Source: Congeria kusceri
Taxonomy: Eukaryota; Mollusca; Bivalvia; Myida; Dreissenidae
DNA length: 64,000 bases
Assembly: GCA_027627225.1 (NCBI GenBank)
Contig: CM051026.1
Coordinates: 6,894,915 to 6,958,914 of the forward strand
Reading direction: 5' to 3'
Part shown: positions 45,967-56,965 of the stretch, piece after piece
How the letters are laid out: each line of letters begins with the position of its first letter
How positions within the stretch are numbered: position 1 is the stretch's first letter
The notes under the pieces: model-generated
Told to the model about the DNA's origin: nothing
Seen by the model: only the letters and a program-made list of their open reading frames with translations
The model's database searches: none
Translations under genes and position numbers: made by a program

Positions 45967-47617
45967 TCTGTGAGATACATGTTATAAAGTGACAAGTAAT
46001 TACTGGATAGAGTCCATTGAGATACATGTTATAAAGTGACAAGTAATTACTGGATAGAGTCCATTGAGATACATGTTATAAAGTGACAAGTAATTACTGG
46101 ATAGAGTCCAGTGAGATACATGTTATAAAGTGACAAGTAATTACTGCATAGAGTCCATTGAGATACATGTTATAAAGTGACAAGTAATTACTGGATAGTG
46201 TCCATTGAGATACATGTTATAAAGTGACAAGTAATTACTGGATAGAGTCCATTGAGATACATGTTATAAAGTGACAAGTAATTACTGGATAGAGTCCATT
46301 GAGATACATGTTATAAAGTGACAAGTAATTACTGGATAGTGTCCATTGAGATACATGTTATAAAGTGACAAGTAATTACTGGATAGTGTCCATTGAGATA
46401 CATGTTATAAAGTGACAAGTAATTACTGGATAGAGTCCATTGAGATACATGTTATAAAGTGACAAGTAATTACTGGATAGAGTCCATTGAGATACATGTT
46501 ATAAAGTGACAAGTAATTACTGGATAGAGTCCATTGAGATACATGTTATAAAGTGACAAGTAATTACTGGATAGAGTCCATTGAGATACATGTTATAAAG
46601 TGACAAGTAATTACTGGATAGAGTCCATTGAGATACATGTTATAAAGTGACAAGTAATTACTGGATAATGTCCAGTGAGATACATGTTATAAAGTGACAA
46701 GTAATTACTGGATATTGTCCATTGAGATACATGTTATAAAGTGACAAGTAATTACTGGATAGTGTCCATTGAGATACATGTTATAAAGTGACAAGTAATT
46801 ACTGGATAGAGTCCATTGAGATACATGTTATAAAGTGACAAGTAATTACTGGATAGTGTCCACTGAGATACATGTTATAAAGTGACAAGTAATTACTGGA
46901 TAGAGTCCATTGAGATACATGTTATAAAGTGACAAGTAATTACTGGATAGTGTCCATTGAGATACATGTTATAAAGTGACAAGTAATTACTGGATAGAGT
47001 CCATTGAGATACATGTTATAAAGTGACAAGTAATTACTGGATAGTGTCCATTGAGATACATGTTATAAAGTGACAAGTAATTACTGGATAGAGTCCATTG
47101 AGATACATGTTATAAAGTGACAAGTAATTACAGGATAATGTCCATTGAGATACATGTTATAAAGTGACAAGTAATTACTGGATAGAGTCCATTGAGATAC
47201 ATGTTATAAAGTGACAAGTAATTAATGGATAGTGTCCATTGAGATACATGTTATAAAGTGACAAGTAATTACTGGATAGTGTCCATTGAGATACATGTTA
47301 TACAGTGACAAGTAATTACTGGATAGTGCCCATTGAGATACATGTTATACAGTGACAAGTAATTACTGGATAGAGTCCATTGAGATACATGTTATAAAGT
47401 GACAAGTAATTACTGGATAGTGTCCATTGAGATACATGTTATAAAGTGACAAGTAATTACTGGATAGAGTCCATTGAGATACATGTTATAAAGTGACAAG
47501 TAATTACTGGATAGAGTCCATTGAGATACATGTTATAAAGTAACAAGTAATTACTGGATAGAGTCCATTGAGATACATGTTATAAAGTGACAAGTAATTA
47601 CTGGATAGTGTCCATTG
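45967..47617. repeat. 47-bp satellite array, about 35 copies
   Basis: The unit reads ATTGAGATACATGTTATAAA, GTGACAAGTAATTACTGGAT, AGAGTCC. Copies are nearly identical and differ mainly at one site, TAGAGTCC against TAGTGTCC. From about 46750 to 47090 the two forms alternate strictly, suggesting a 94-bp higher-order unit. All reading frames are closed. Confidence 0.95.
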
Positions 47618-48511
47618 CAAACTACTAGTTGCTTTATTATGTTGTAAGTTGCCATTTCAGTTGTTTAAGAACAGTTTTGATGAATAGTGTTTTTATCTTT
47701 TATTAAATGTGAAATTCTATTCAGAGATCTATAAACACATGTGTTTGTTCTGTTCCATAATTTATAGTAAACGTTTGCAGACTATGCTCGCGACGGACTG
47801 CATTGTACAGGGGCTGTGTTCATTTATCTTCCAAGTAAATCTCCTTGCGAGTGCCATTATTTCATTTATGGATCAGTTTATCATAATTTCCTGGAGGTAT
47901 TATTTCTGCATCTTTAAGACCCACTTTAAAGGTCAGCAGTTACATTTGTCCTAAATACAGTTGTTGGTCAGTAAATGCCTTCACTGAAAGCTAATAAATT
48001 TTATCTGTCGAAATACTTCAACTTATGTTTCAAATAATAAAGTACCATAAGCATATTTACAATTTGTTTTATCTTTTTGGCTTAAGTTAACATTGCTGTA
48101 TAAATCTTCATGAAATAAACATGTTTTGTCCAATTTAACTTGTCAGGAAATTGATTTGTGACAAACTTTTCATTCGTCTCTTGTTTTGGGACCAATTCGT
48201 CTCCTTGAATTAATTTCTTTAAATCTATGTTAATTGATTTTGATGTGTCTTGTGACCAAACAGTTTTGTAAATTGTTTGTAATAGAATCGTTTTGTCTTG
48301 GAAGCGATTTTTCTTGTCAACCACTTGTTTTGTGATCGATTTGTATTGGAACCGTTGTTGTTTTTTGTAAACAATCTGTATTGCGACTGAATTGTTCTGT
48401 GGTCTAAGTATCTAAGACCTATTTGTGCTGTGACCGAAGTGTTATGAACTGTCCTAACTTATAACCGTTATATACCAGGGTTGTTCGGAAGTTCATGTTA
48501 TGTGCCTTTCT
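47618..48511. other. no supported gene
   Basis: A run of imperfect TTTTGT(C/A)(T/C)TG(T/G) motifs at 48170-48400 is mildly repetitive. The ORFs at 47709 and 48082 were not accepted. Confidence 0.4.
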
Positions 48512-48947
48512 AGCTCACCTGAGCACAACATGCTCATGGTGAGCTTTTGTGATCGCCTTTTGTCTGTTGTCCGTCGTTAATCGTTCCTCATTAACAAGAC
48601 CACATTTATTGCACAATCTTAATGAAACTTGCTCATATCATTGGTCCCAAAATAATCTTGAAACTGGGTCATGTGGTGTCAACAGGTAGATCACTATATC
48701 AAATTGAAGAAAAAGCTTGTAAACACTCTAGAGGCCACATTTTTTGTCCCGTCAACATGAAACTTGCACAGAACATTTGCTTTTATTATATCTCGGTCGA
48801 GTTCGAATGTGGGTTCAAAAACTAGGTCACCAGGGCAAATTAAAGAAAAAGCTTGTGAACACTGTAGAGGCCACATTAGTTGCCAAACCTACATGAAACT
48901 TGCTTAGCCCCTCAGGTGAGCGATCTAGTGCTTTACAGCCCTCTTAT
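48512..48947 (+). repeat. short AGCTCACCTGAGCACAAC element
   Basis: A 436-bp member of the 23049 family with about two monomers. The hairpin start AGCTCACC..GGTGAGCT is intact. The 3' end reads CCTCAGGTGAGCGATCTAG, TGCTTTACAGCCCTCTTATTT, close to the TCTTGTT consensus. Confidence 0.7.
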
Positions 48948-49007
48948 TTCTTTTTACTTTTTATGATAACGTAGTAAAAGTGACATCACAATAAATTTCA
49001 TTTTCAG

Positions 49008-49358
49008 CTATGGTCATTGGCAAATATCGATAAAATCCATGATAACATAATAAAGTGGCAGCACTTTAAAAACAGTACATGCTTCCCGGCGCACACAGTC
49101 AGCCAGTATGACCTCACAGACACGTCAAACGTCGTCAGACCGAGTTATCGACGCAGCGTCTCCGCATGGTCTCCCGTCATAGGCAACACACTTCTGGCAT
49201 CTAAAAACCAACCTGTTGTATGCTTCTGTGTACTAGCCTTTGTTCATTTGCGACACAATTCGTCTGGTTGCCAACATCAGATTTGCACACGTTCAGAGGG
49301 CACTCTTAAAGGCAAACGAACTGAAGTGATAAATTCGTGCATTTTTATAAATGAATGA
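49008..49358 (+). CDS. candidate exon, unknown protein
   Basis: A frame open for 116 codons begins right after an acceptor (AATTTCATTTTCAG). It reads LWSLANIDKIHDNIIKWQHF, NSTCFPAHTVSQYDLTDTS, RPSYRRSVSAWSPVIG and onward to TGA. Base composition is more GC-rich than its surroundings. No convincing donor lies within it, so it could be a terminal exon, or splice at a GC-type site (AAAG/GCAAAC) near 49311. I do not recognise the protein. 49359-50712 shows no gene. Confidence 0.3.
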   Translation, partial: LWSLANIDKIHDNIIKWQHFKNSTCFPAHTVSQYDLTDTSNVVRPSYRRSVSAWSPVIGNTLLASKNQPVVCFCVLAFVHLRHNSSGCQHQICTRSEGTLKGKRTEVINSCIFINE

Positions 49359-50712
49359 ATGCATTTTGTGATTTAAATTGTCATGATTTTGGCGATCGCC
49401 AGGTGGATGTTACAGCGTTGCTAACGATACTGTTTTAGCATTAAAAATCATTAAACTTTGTTGCCGGCACAGATAAAGTTGTAACATTGAATCCATATAT
49501 AAATAGCGCGTTTATACATTTAATGCGTTCTGCGACGCATGAAATCGGAAACATCTGAGAAAAAGTCCAGCATTGCAACATCGCAGACGACGCATGTACG
49601 GGAAAAATATGGTAAAATAAATTAAAATGTTTTGCTCTATACGTGTTATGCATGTCAAAAAGTGACAACGTAATAAAAGCAACCATACCGTGGGGTGATA
49701 GTGGGTTAGTACCTCGTTTATGACTGTTACTCTTCTGTCCAACTATAATGTTTCTTATAAAACTTATAACACATATTCCTTATGTAATTCCTAATTCCTG
49801 TTGGTTGTGATGTACAATTTGCTAAAATAAACGGTATTTAACTATAAACATGTCAAGGGGTTAATAGCCTTGTAGTTTCCCATTCTGCAACTACACAGCA
49901 TTCCTCGTTTTTTTGGGAAGTTGTAAAGCGGGAAAGGTACAATAGCAGACAGCAGAATCCATGTTTGTTGTGTAACCCTCAGTTTTTAGTTTGCAATAAG
50001 AACGACTAAATTTGTGTTGATGGTGAGCATGCCGAGAGACAGACTGCAGTCATTTGCGGATAATCAGTGCATTTGTGTAATTTTACACGCATTAAAATGC
50101 ATGTTTTAAGGTGCGTATCTGAGTTTTAATTTCTTTTATAGACCATCAATAATCAAGCTTTATTTTGAGGTCGTGAGTTTAAATTCTACGGTATCCCTCC
50201 AAAATAAAAGTAGTTGTATATTTTTCCTAAAACAACAATCTGCTGCTTTTCGAATAATTTTTTTAGATCAATTGGGAAATATTCATGACTGTATTTCTGT
50301 GAAATACCGCGAATAAGCCCCTTTCATTTATCATAAAGTTTTGTTAAGCACGATGCTTAAATTGCGTACAAATTCTGCCGAGTTTACGATGCACGTGCAT
50401 CACGTGCAAGCTACCCCCCCAAAATAGCTTACGAACAACCTAAATAGCAATCGTATGTGACTGTAAGAGTTTGTTGCACTTATGTTATTTATGTTTAAAA
50501 TGTTTTCGATTTAAAATACTGAGCATTTTGATAATGTCATTTACTAGAAATTAATGTAACACGTCAGATGAAGTGTACTACACTATGAACGCTCACCTAT
50601 GCCATGCATGACGTTAGGATCGTTATTTACTATTATTTACTGTTCGTCTGTGAAAATTCTTGTAGTAGGCTGATGGCGATTGTTTGGTTTAATACGTATT
50701 TGTATTTTCTAG

Positions 50713-50955
50713 TTTGAATGCCTCAAAGACCAGTTCTTTGAAAATAGTGTTCACACCACAGAACTTGTACACGCACGAGATGACCACAACGATTATGTGG
50801 ATGATGGTGTTGATGCTGATGATGATAATGACAACGACAACAATGATGCAGATGACAACGACGACAATGATGCTGATGACAACGACGACAATGATGCTGA
50901 TGACAACGACGACAATGATGATGATGACAACGACGACAATGATGATGATGAATAA
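50713..50955 (+). CDS. candidate exon with acidic Asp/Asn 8-residue repeats
   Basis: After TATTTTCTAG, one frame is open for 80 codons. It reads FECLKDQFFENSVHTTELVH, then ARDDHNDYVDDGVDADDD, then four copies of a 24-bp unit (50848-50943) encoding (A/D)DDNDDND, then DDE and TAA. The repeat is a whole number of codons and the frame gives a strongly acidic tract of a kind common in calcium-binding and shell-matrix proteins. Other frames (Met/Thr-rich on +, Val/Ile- or His-rich on -) are also open through the repeat, so the coding frame is inferred from the leading non-repeat part. No donor is evident before the stop. Confidence 0.3.
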   Translation, partial: FECLKDQFFENSVHTTELVHARDDHNDYVDDGVDADDDNDNDNNDADDNDDNDADDNDDNDADDNDDNDDDDNDDNDDDE

Positions 50956-51116
50956 GATGCGACACATGGTAATACCAGGTACCAAGGGTTATTGTTGGGT
51001 TCGGAGAACTTGCGGCTAAATGTGAATAATACACGACTGCTCCTTAAATAACAATGCTACTTAAACTGATTACCAATGACATACACTATTCCGATCGGAT
51101 TCATTTTGCTTTTCAG

Positions 51117-51257
51117 AAGTTGTTCAAGGAGGTATGCCGTCCACGGTCCGCCATGCCCGGGGTTAGCGCAGCACGAAGGCACCTTGATAGACTAACGACT
51201 CGTACGGGCTCTCGTGATGACGGTGCCATGGTGGTTTTCCATAGTCAGAAGCCTTAG
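51117..51257 (+). CDS. candidate terminal exon with poly(A) signal
   Basis: Following a good acceptor (TCATTTTGCTTTTCAG), 46 codons in phase 0 read KLFKEVCRPRSAMPGVSAAR, RHLDRLTTRTGSRDD, GAMVVFHSQKP and stop at TAG. AATAAA lies 23 bp after the stop (51280-51285). Its GC content is clearly above the flanks and it is basic in the middle. It may be the last exon of the gene that includes 49008-49358, but the joining phases could not be tested. No family is recognised. Confidence 0.4.
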   Translation, partial: KLFKEVCRPRSAMPGVSAARRHLDRLTTRTGSRDDGAMVVFHSQKP

Positions 51258-51279
51258 CATTTAGTACCGCGATATAGAA

Positions 51280-51285
51280 AATAAA
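51280..51285 (+). terminator. poly(A) signal AATAAA
   Basis: It is placed 23 bp after the TAG of the 51117-51257 exon, a normal distance for a short 3' UTR. A TTGTACATGTGT stretch follows. Confidence 0.35.
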
Positions 51286-51721
51286 ACGTTCCACATTGTA
51301 CATGTGTAATAATAAGGAACCATGTCAGGTGTGTCAAATTTGCTCAGATTTTGCACAAAATAACAATTAAAAGGGAAACTCTGACGCACGGTACTTAACG
51401 GCAGTTTCTAAAGCGTTTAAAGTTCTTTGAGACGTCGTAACACACAGGTTGTGGCACATTTTGACATTGTCACCTTTTAAATTCTTCTCTTAAAAACATA
51501 TGCATAAAGGTTTGTTACATTGAGTATATGATAATTTTTAATCGATACAATCGTTTCATTTAATGGAACTGTTTTGTCAAAATAATAAACATCTAACACT
51601 GTGTAAACAACGCTTTCTATGTCCCTTTTAACATTTTAAAAGTAACAAAACATGTAGTTTAATTCTCTCTTATAGTGTTATTTTGCTGCGTTCCACGCGT
51701 GATTGTTGTACGTGCCTGTGA

Positions 51722-52390
51722 TTTGTGCTAGTGACACGTGATTGTGTTGCTTATGTGACATGTGTTTCTGATGCGAGTATGTGATGCGTGGTTGCATTGC
51801 GTGTATGTGACACGTGGTTGTGTTGCGTAGATGTGACACGTGGTTGTGTTGCGTGTACGTGACACGTGGTTGTGTTGCGTAGATGTGAAACGTGGTTGTG
51901 TTGCTTGGATGTGAAACGTGGTTGTGTTGCGTGGAGGTGACCCGTGGCTGTGTTGCTTGAGTGTGACGTGTAGTTGTGTTACGTGTATGTTACGCGTGGA
52001 TGTGACACGTGGTTGTGTTGCATGGATGTGACGAGTGTTTGTGTTTACGTGGTTGTGACGCGTGGTTTTGTTGCGTGAATGTGACATGTGGTTGTGTTAC
52101 GTACAAGTGACACGTAGTTGTGTTGCTTGGATGTGAAACGTGGCTGTGTTGCGTGGATGTGACCCGTGGCTGTGTTGCTTGAGTGTGACGTGTAGTTGTG
52201 TTACGTGTATGTTACGCGTGGATGTGACACGTGGTTGTGTCGCGTTGATGTGACGCTTGGTTGTACCACGTGCATGTGTCGCGTGGTTGTGTTGCGTGGA
52301 TGTGACGCGTGGTTGTGTTGTTTGAGTGTGAAGCCTGGTTGTATCACGTGGATGTGACACGTGGCAGTGTTGCTTGAGTGTTACGTGTGA
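51722..52390. repeat. 26-bp minisatellite rich in CACGTG
   Basis: About 25 degenerate copies of GTGACACGTGGTTGTGTTGC + GTGGAT, with some 13-bp half units. Many units keep CACGTG (the E-box core) or a one-base variant. The long reverse-strand ORFs (THR/NTT/CHI-rich) arise from the repeat and are not genes. 51286-51721 holds nothing recognised. Confidence 0.9.
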
Positions 52391-53053
52391 TTTGCCATTA
52401 TATTAATATAGAGGATTTGCCATGCACATGTTCCTAAGCACAGTGTTTTAATGCACAATCATTATGTTAAGTTATCTTCAAATTAAGTTTTAATTGATAT
52501 AAAAATCCTTATAAATATGAGCCCTGGAATCCTTATTGGATTTACGACAAGATAATTAGAACTCACGAAAAAGCGCCTTTAAAGTTTGTTATAGGGGATA
52601 ACATACTACTGGTGCATTGTTATAGAATCTCCGTATGGGAATGCACGAGTTTTTACAGGACAGCAATCGTTAAGGTAACGGTAGACTAGTTTTGTGTACG
52701 CCTTGTGTTGTTTGAACACACAAGTGTAGGTAAAAATTACAACGTTTTAGACCGTGTATACGTGTTGAGCAATTCTTCCATTAAAAATGAAGACATGTCA
52801 TAGATCTGTTTGGGATGTTAACGTATAGTGGAATTTAATTTTATAAACCTGTACGGAACGTGTTTAAAATGCGAATGACGTTTTGGACTCATGGTGGTAT
52901 ATGAATATTTATGTATTCTTTCCGTTATTATTTGTGAACATTTTGTGGCTGGTGGAACTAAACTGCAGACAAGAACGTAAGCTGTGCAACTCGGCGGCGC
53001 TGTTGTCGGGAAGTTGAAGTCAGCAAAGATAAGTTATGATTTAATTGTATGTT
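52391..53053. other. no supported gene
   Basis: AT-rich sequence without element ends or convincing exons. Confidence 0.4.
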
Positions 53054-53407
53054 CAGTGGCGTAGCTTCCTTTGGGCACTATAGGAACGTGCCTATACATT
53101 TTTTCCCAGAGATGAAAAATTTCAATATGCCAAAAACGCAATAAAAACAAGAGGCGGGTTTAGGGGATCTTTCTTGGATGTGTTGATACGTCATTGTTTA
53201 ACAAGTCGATTACGTTAATATGAAATAAATTTTATGAAACACACGCTTATTTTACAATTATTTTGTACAGTCGGGGTTTAGCTGAAGTTAGTTGTTTGTA
53301 GCCACATATGAGTATAAACACCCCTGGCCCAAATTATCGCGTACAGCGTCCTTTTGTAGATACCACCTATTGTGCCTATACATTTTTTAACCCAAGCTAC
53401 GCCCCTG
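53054..53407. mobile_element. hAT-like MITE with CAGTGGCGTAGC ends
   Basis: 354 bp. The ends CAGTGGCGTAGCTTCC and AAGCTACGCCCCTG are inverted, and the inversion extends about 50 bp (GTGCCTATACATTTTTT on the left and again on the right next to the end). ATGTT flanks both sides (53049-53053, 53408-53412). CAGGGGCGTAGC-type ends are typical of hAT-group elements; a 5-bp target duplication would fit the hAT5 type. Confidence 0.7.
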
Positions 53408-53539
53408 ATGTTACAAGGGTTGCATTCAATATGGACATGTGTGTCTGTCTGGTATTTTCCATTTGCGCGAAGTAAACAGTATACCACGTATAGTGAATAA
53501 AATAACCTTATTAGGTATTCTAACATGATACTAATGTTT

Positions 53540-53830
53540 CTATAGACAAAGAACAAAATAATCGTTGTTAAACTACCCAATAAACAACACAAACAGTAGT
53601 CCTGATTCAAGGCAGAGCATAAATAGTGAATTGTAGTTCTGATAACGAATGCAAAAATATTTGTATAATTATGTTACAATCGTAATAATTTTCGCATTTT
53701 TGTTGTTTTTCGGCCTTTAAACAATTATTTGCCGTTCTTATGCTAACGCCCTCGTGGTTGGATTTCTACGCATAAGAACTCCAAATCGTTGTTGATTGGC
53801 CGATAGACAACGATAACTCAATTATTATTT
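53540..53830 (+). mobile_element. MITE family M, copy 4
   Basis: Near-complete: TATAGACAAAGAACAAAATA, AAACTACCCAATAAACAACAC, then CTAACGCCCTCGTGGTTGGA, ACGCATAAGAACTCCAAATC and TTGATTGGCCGATAGACAAC. Confidence 0.7.
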
Positions 53831-54600
53831 CTTAACTTAAAGATAAAAAAAGATAGTTCACGCATGTATATTTTAATGACTTTACAGTGTATTTACGCAA
53901 AATGTATTTGCAAAGATTTAAAAAGAGAGTAAAATAGCTACATGATATTAAAGTCTATGTTGCAATATTCTTGGTTGTATTGGACATACATTTAATGTCT
54001 AGTTTATATGGATATTAATTTTATTATACAAAATACATTTGTAAATAGGTTCAGTTTTTACCGAAATAATTAAATGTGTCGTAATTAAAATGTTACTTTT
54101 CTGAGAGAAAGTTGACGCATTTTATGTATATTTATTTGATCTAATGACTTCCCCTAAACGAAAAAAGACAGTTAAAAAAAAAAAAAGTTGTCAAACGTTC
54201 TTCATATAGTTTCTGAATTTGGCTGTGTGTTTCTAATTCAGCATTTGAAGTAAATTTATATGTAATTGAAGGTCAATTTAAAAATATAGTACGTATAAGT
54301 AAGTATTGCATCATTTGTCTGTCAAATTGTGTGTGCAATGGGATATACTGAATTGCACAAATCAAAATGTCATATATTTGCGTGTTGTATAAATTATGAC
54401 AAAATCATGTATCTGATGAATTCTTTATTTGATGGAAATCGAAATATACGCGATTTTTAAATACTACTGCCTATATTTGATTGTACTCGTATGTAAGTTA
54501 ATGTGACGTTTCCTCAAATATATGGACATTATTGCAACTTTCGCACTACGCAGGAATAGAGAATTTCACTATGTAGAGAAAAAAAAACTAATAAACCCTA
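53831..54600. other. no supported gene
   Basis: Strongly AT-rich; no repeats or exons recognised. Confidence 0.4.
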
Positions 54601-55110
54601 CTGTATTGGAATTATGTCCCATTAACTGTACCAATATCACCCGAACACTGTTGTCCTTAGACATCTTGCAACAGTCGCAAATGCAATTTTTACGTGTTTA
54701 ATTATTAGTGTATTTATTTTTAATTGCTTTGCGAACGAAATTCATTGAATTCTGGAAACACCGCTGTGTGTTCCGTGCTTGCAGACGATCGGCTTCCGGT
54801 TCTTGAACGTTGTTCCGCACTGATCGACCACGCCTTCCATACTCATCCAAAACATTGACCTGGTTTATGTCCCTTTAACTTTGCCGGACTCTACCGTCCC
54901 TAAGAAATCTAGCAACAGGAGCAGAAATGCAATGTTAACGTTTTTAAATTTCAGTTTATACAATTTTGAATATCTTGCGAACGAAATACATTGAATTCTG
55001 GATACAATACGTTGTGATGATCTTCCGTTTTAGGCAGTCGGCTTCCGGTTCTTGCAAGTTGTTATATTGTTACATTGACTGAACACGCCTTCACAACTCG
55101 TCCCAGACAT
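54600..55110. repeat. tandem duplication of about 260 bp (two copies)
   Basis: Both units share TATGTCCC.TTAACT, (A/C)A(T/A)CT(T/A)GCAACAG..GCA, GCGAACGAAATNCATTGAATT, CTGGANACA, CGGCTTCCGGTTCTTG and ACACGCCTTC. The copies are diverged, so the duplication is old. 55111-56340 shows no supported gene; 55700-56310 is fairly CpG-rich with an unconvincing 92-codon ORF. Confidence 0.65.
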
Positions 55111-56344
55111 GCTCGATTGTATTAATGTTATCCCAGACCATTGTACACACGATATCCGGTAAGCCGTTTTCCATTACACCGGTACACGCGCGCTCTGTCG
55201 TAATTTCCGGTTACATTGTTTCGGGACCCCGCAGCGAATACCACGTTAGTTAACGTCGAGCATGTCGTCTGCCTGTGCCCGTATCCTCAAAGTTTCTTAG
55301 TAAAAACTTAGGTAAATATCGTTAAATCATAACATTCCTTATATGTCTTTGGCTGGATCATTTAATTAGTATTTTGACTAACATAGTGTTATTCCGGTTA
55401 AGAATAGAATCAATAGATGTCTTATTGTACCATATACATATATTTACAATAAAATTCTTGCTTTTCGATATTGTATTTAAATTTTTTAATTATATATGAC
55501 TCAGTTAAGATTTTTCTTAGGATCTCTGTGGAAATCCGCCGCTATGCACGGTGTCCCGACGTAAATGTACCTCCAAATGTTCATTACGTCTACGTCACAG
55601 GCTATATTAAATATTCACGTCATCGTCTTCATACCGTCGTGTTCCTGATGGCCCCTTGATGCTTGTTGAATGTGACTCATTGTTTTCCGTGATTTTTTTT
55701 CTTCAAATTCGGTTTCTAATTTGTTTTGTTAAGTGATTGTCAGATGATGCTATTTCGTCTGCGTCAGTATGTTACACTTCCGGTAGCGTGTAATTTGTCA
55801 AAAATCCTTGCTGTCGTCCTTGACTGTGCTTCCTAAAGTGGGCGTGTAAGTATGGCATTGAATATTTATCCAGTTGCAAAAGTAAACGACTCGTCGTTGG
55901 ATACCGAAAACAGTCGGTATCCAATCATTGTGGAATTGCACCCTTTTCATTGACAAACACGTGAACAAAATTGTATTCTTAATTTAGACGAGTGTCGTAT
56001 ATTTGTATCGTTTCGTCTTGTTATCATTTCTGTACTAATTGCACGTGAAAGAGAAGCTGCCTGTGCTCAGATACTGGTTTTGTATCCAGATGTTCGGGCT
56101 GGTGTTGTTGCTGCGGTGGTTTGCTGTGTTAAAATATCATTTTGTTAACTTTTTAGCTTCATATAGAATAAAGGTTCGAGCTGCACCAAATAAATTACAG
56201 TCGAATCACGATAAAACGAAAAGTCACCGGACCGCCGCCATTATGCGTGTAATCGTATGTTATATATGTTGTTCGCACGATGACCACTCTAATGAGAAGG
56301 CTAGAACTGATTCATAGATCTACAATGTAGTCACTGCATGTTAA

Positions 56345-56965
56345 AGGGACTTTTTCACAGATTTTCGCATTTTTTTTAAGTATGCCATAAATGATTTAAC
56401 TGGACAGATTAAGCATCGGAACTGAAAAGTATAAGTATAATAACAAGAAAAGTATTTAGAATTTTTTTTTAAGTATGCCATAAATGATAAGAATTTATTT
56501 TTTAAGTATGCCATAAATGATTTAACTGGACAGATTAAGCATCGGAACTGAAAAGTATAAGTATAATAACAAGAAAAGTATTTAGAAAAAGAATTCACAC
56601 TAAAATATGGTCCCACCTGGGTTAGAACCCGGGACCACCGGATTAAAAGGCTATCGCCTTTACCACTCAGCCATTCCGACTTCTATGTAAATTATCATCC
56701 TGCATTATTTATTTTAGGTAAGTGTTCCACGGTATGTCAAACGTTTGAACGAAAACAACAGAAACATTTCAAATTATTCAATCGTTTAACGTTACAAACG
56801 CCTTATAATTTTATAAATTTGAACTGATGATTACTCATGAACGAAACGGTTTTTGCTGTATATGTCTAGGTTCGTAGTGTTATTTTGCTCCCTTTTCCTT
56901 TAGTTTTGGAATCGGTGACAAAAAGTTAAAAAATTGTAAATTCGTCAATCTGTGAACAGGTCCCT
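56345..56965 (-). mobile_element. complete TTAA-site inverted-repeat element carrying a tRNA-like module
   Basis: TTAA flanks both ends (56341-56344, 56966-56969). The ends are AGGGACTTTTTCACAGATTT and the inverse of AGGGACCTGTTCACAGATTG. The interior includes a reverse-strand tRNA-like segment (56609-56680). There is also a direct duplication of about 85 bp (56373-56463 and 56505-56586, with GGACAGATTAAGCATCGGAA) plus a short third partial copy. The ORF over the duplication is spurious. The copy at 25152 has the same left end and tRNA orientation. Confidence 0.75.
56609..56680 (-). tRNA. tRNA-like segment (pseudo-tRNA, CTTTTAA loop)
   Basis: On the minus strand: GTCGGAATGGCTGAGTGGTA (A box) and GGGTTCTAACCC (B box), with loop CTTTTAA as in the copy at 25380. 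The anticodon stem does not pair and the acceptor ends do not match, so it is a relic inside a mobile element. Confidence 0.6.

Noticed and set aside
45967..47617. Regular repeats as a possible CRISPR-like array
   Set aside because: There are no variable spacers between units; it is a head-to-tail 47-bp satellite in a eukaryotic genome.
47778..47960. Short frame with GAVFIYLP, reminiscent of integrin FG-GAP repeats
   Set aside because: Only about 20 residues, with unclear splice sites and no calcium-loop motif. Too little to call.
50714..51019. 101-codon Met/Thr-rich frame overlapping the Asp/Asn exon, and reverse-strand His/Val frames
   Set aside because: The composition is dictated by the trinucleotide-like repeat. 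The Asp/Asn frame opens exactly at the splice acceptor and has the more natural leading sequence.
51728..52360. Two reverse-strand ORFs of 87 and 119 codons
   Set aside because: Both lie wholly in the 26-bp minisatellite and arise from it.
55471..55659. 62-codon ORF ending VVFLMAP
   Set aside because: No start context, splice site or conserved motif; the region is only mildly CpG-rich.
56039..56317. 92-codon ORF with a hydrophobic segment
   Set aside because: It has no ATG start and another frame over the same DNA is also open. No splice or poly(A) context.
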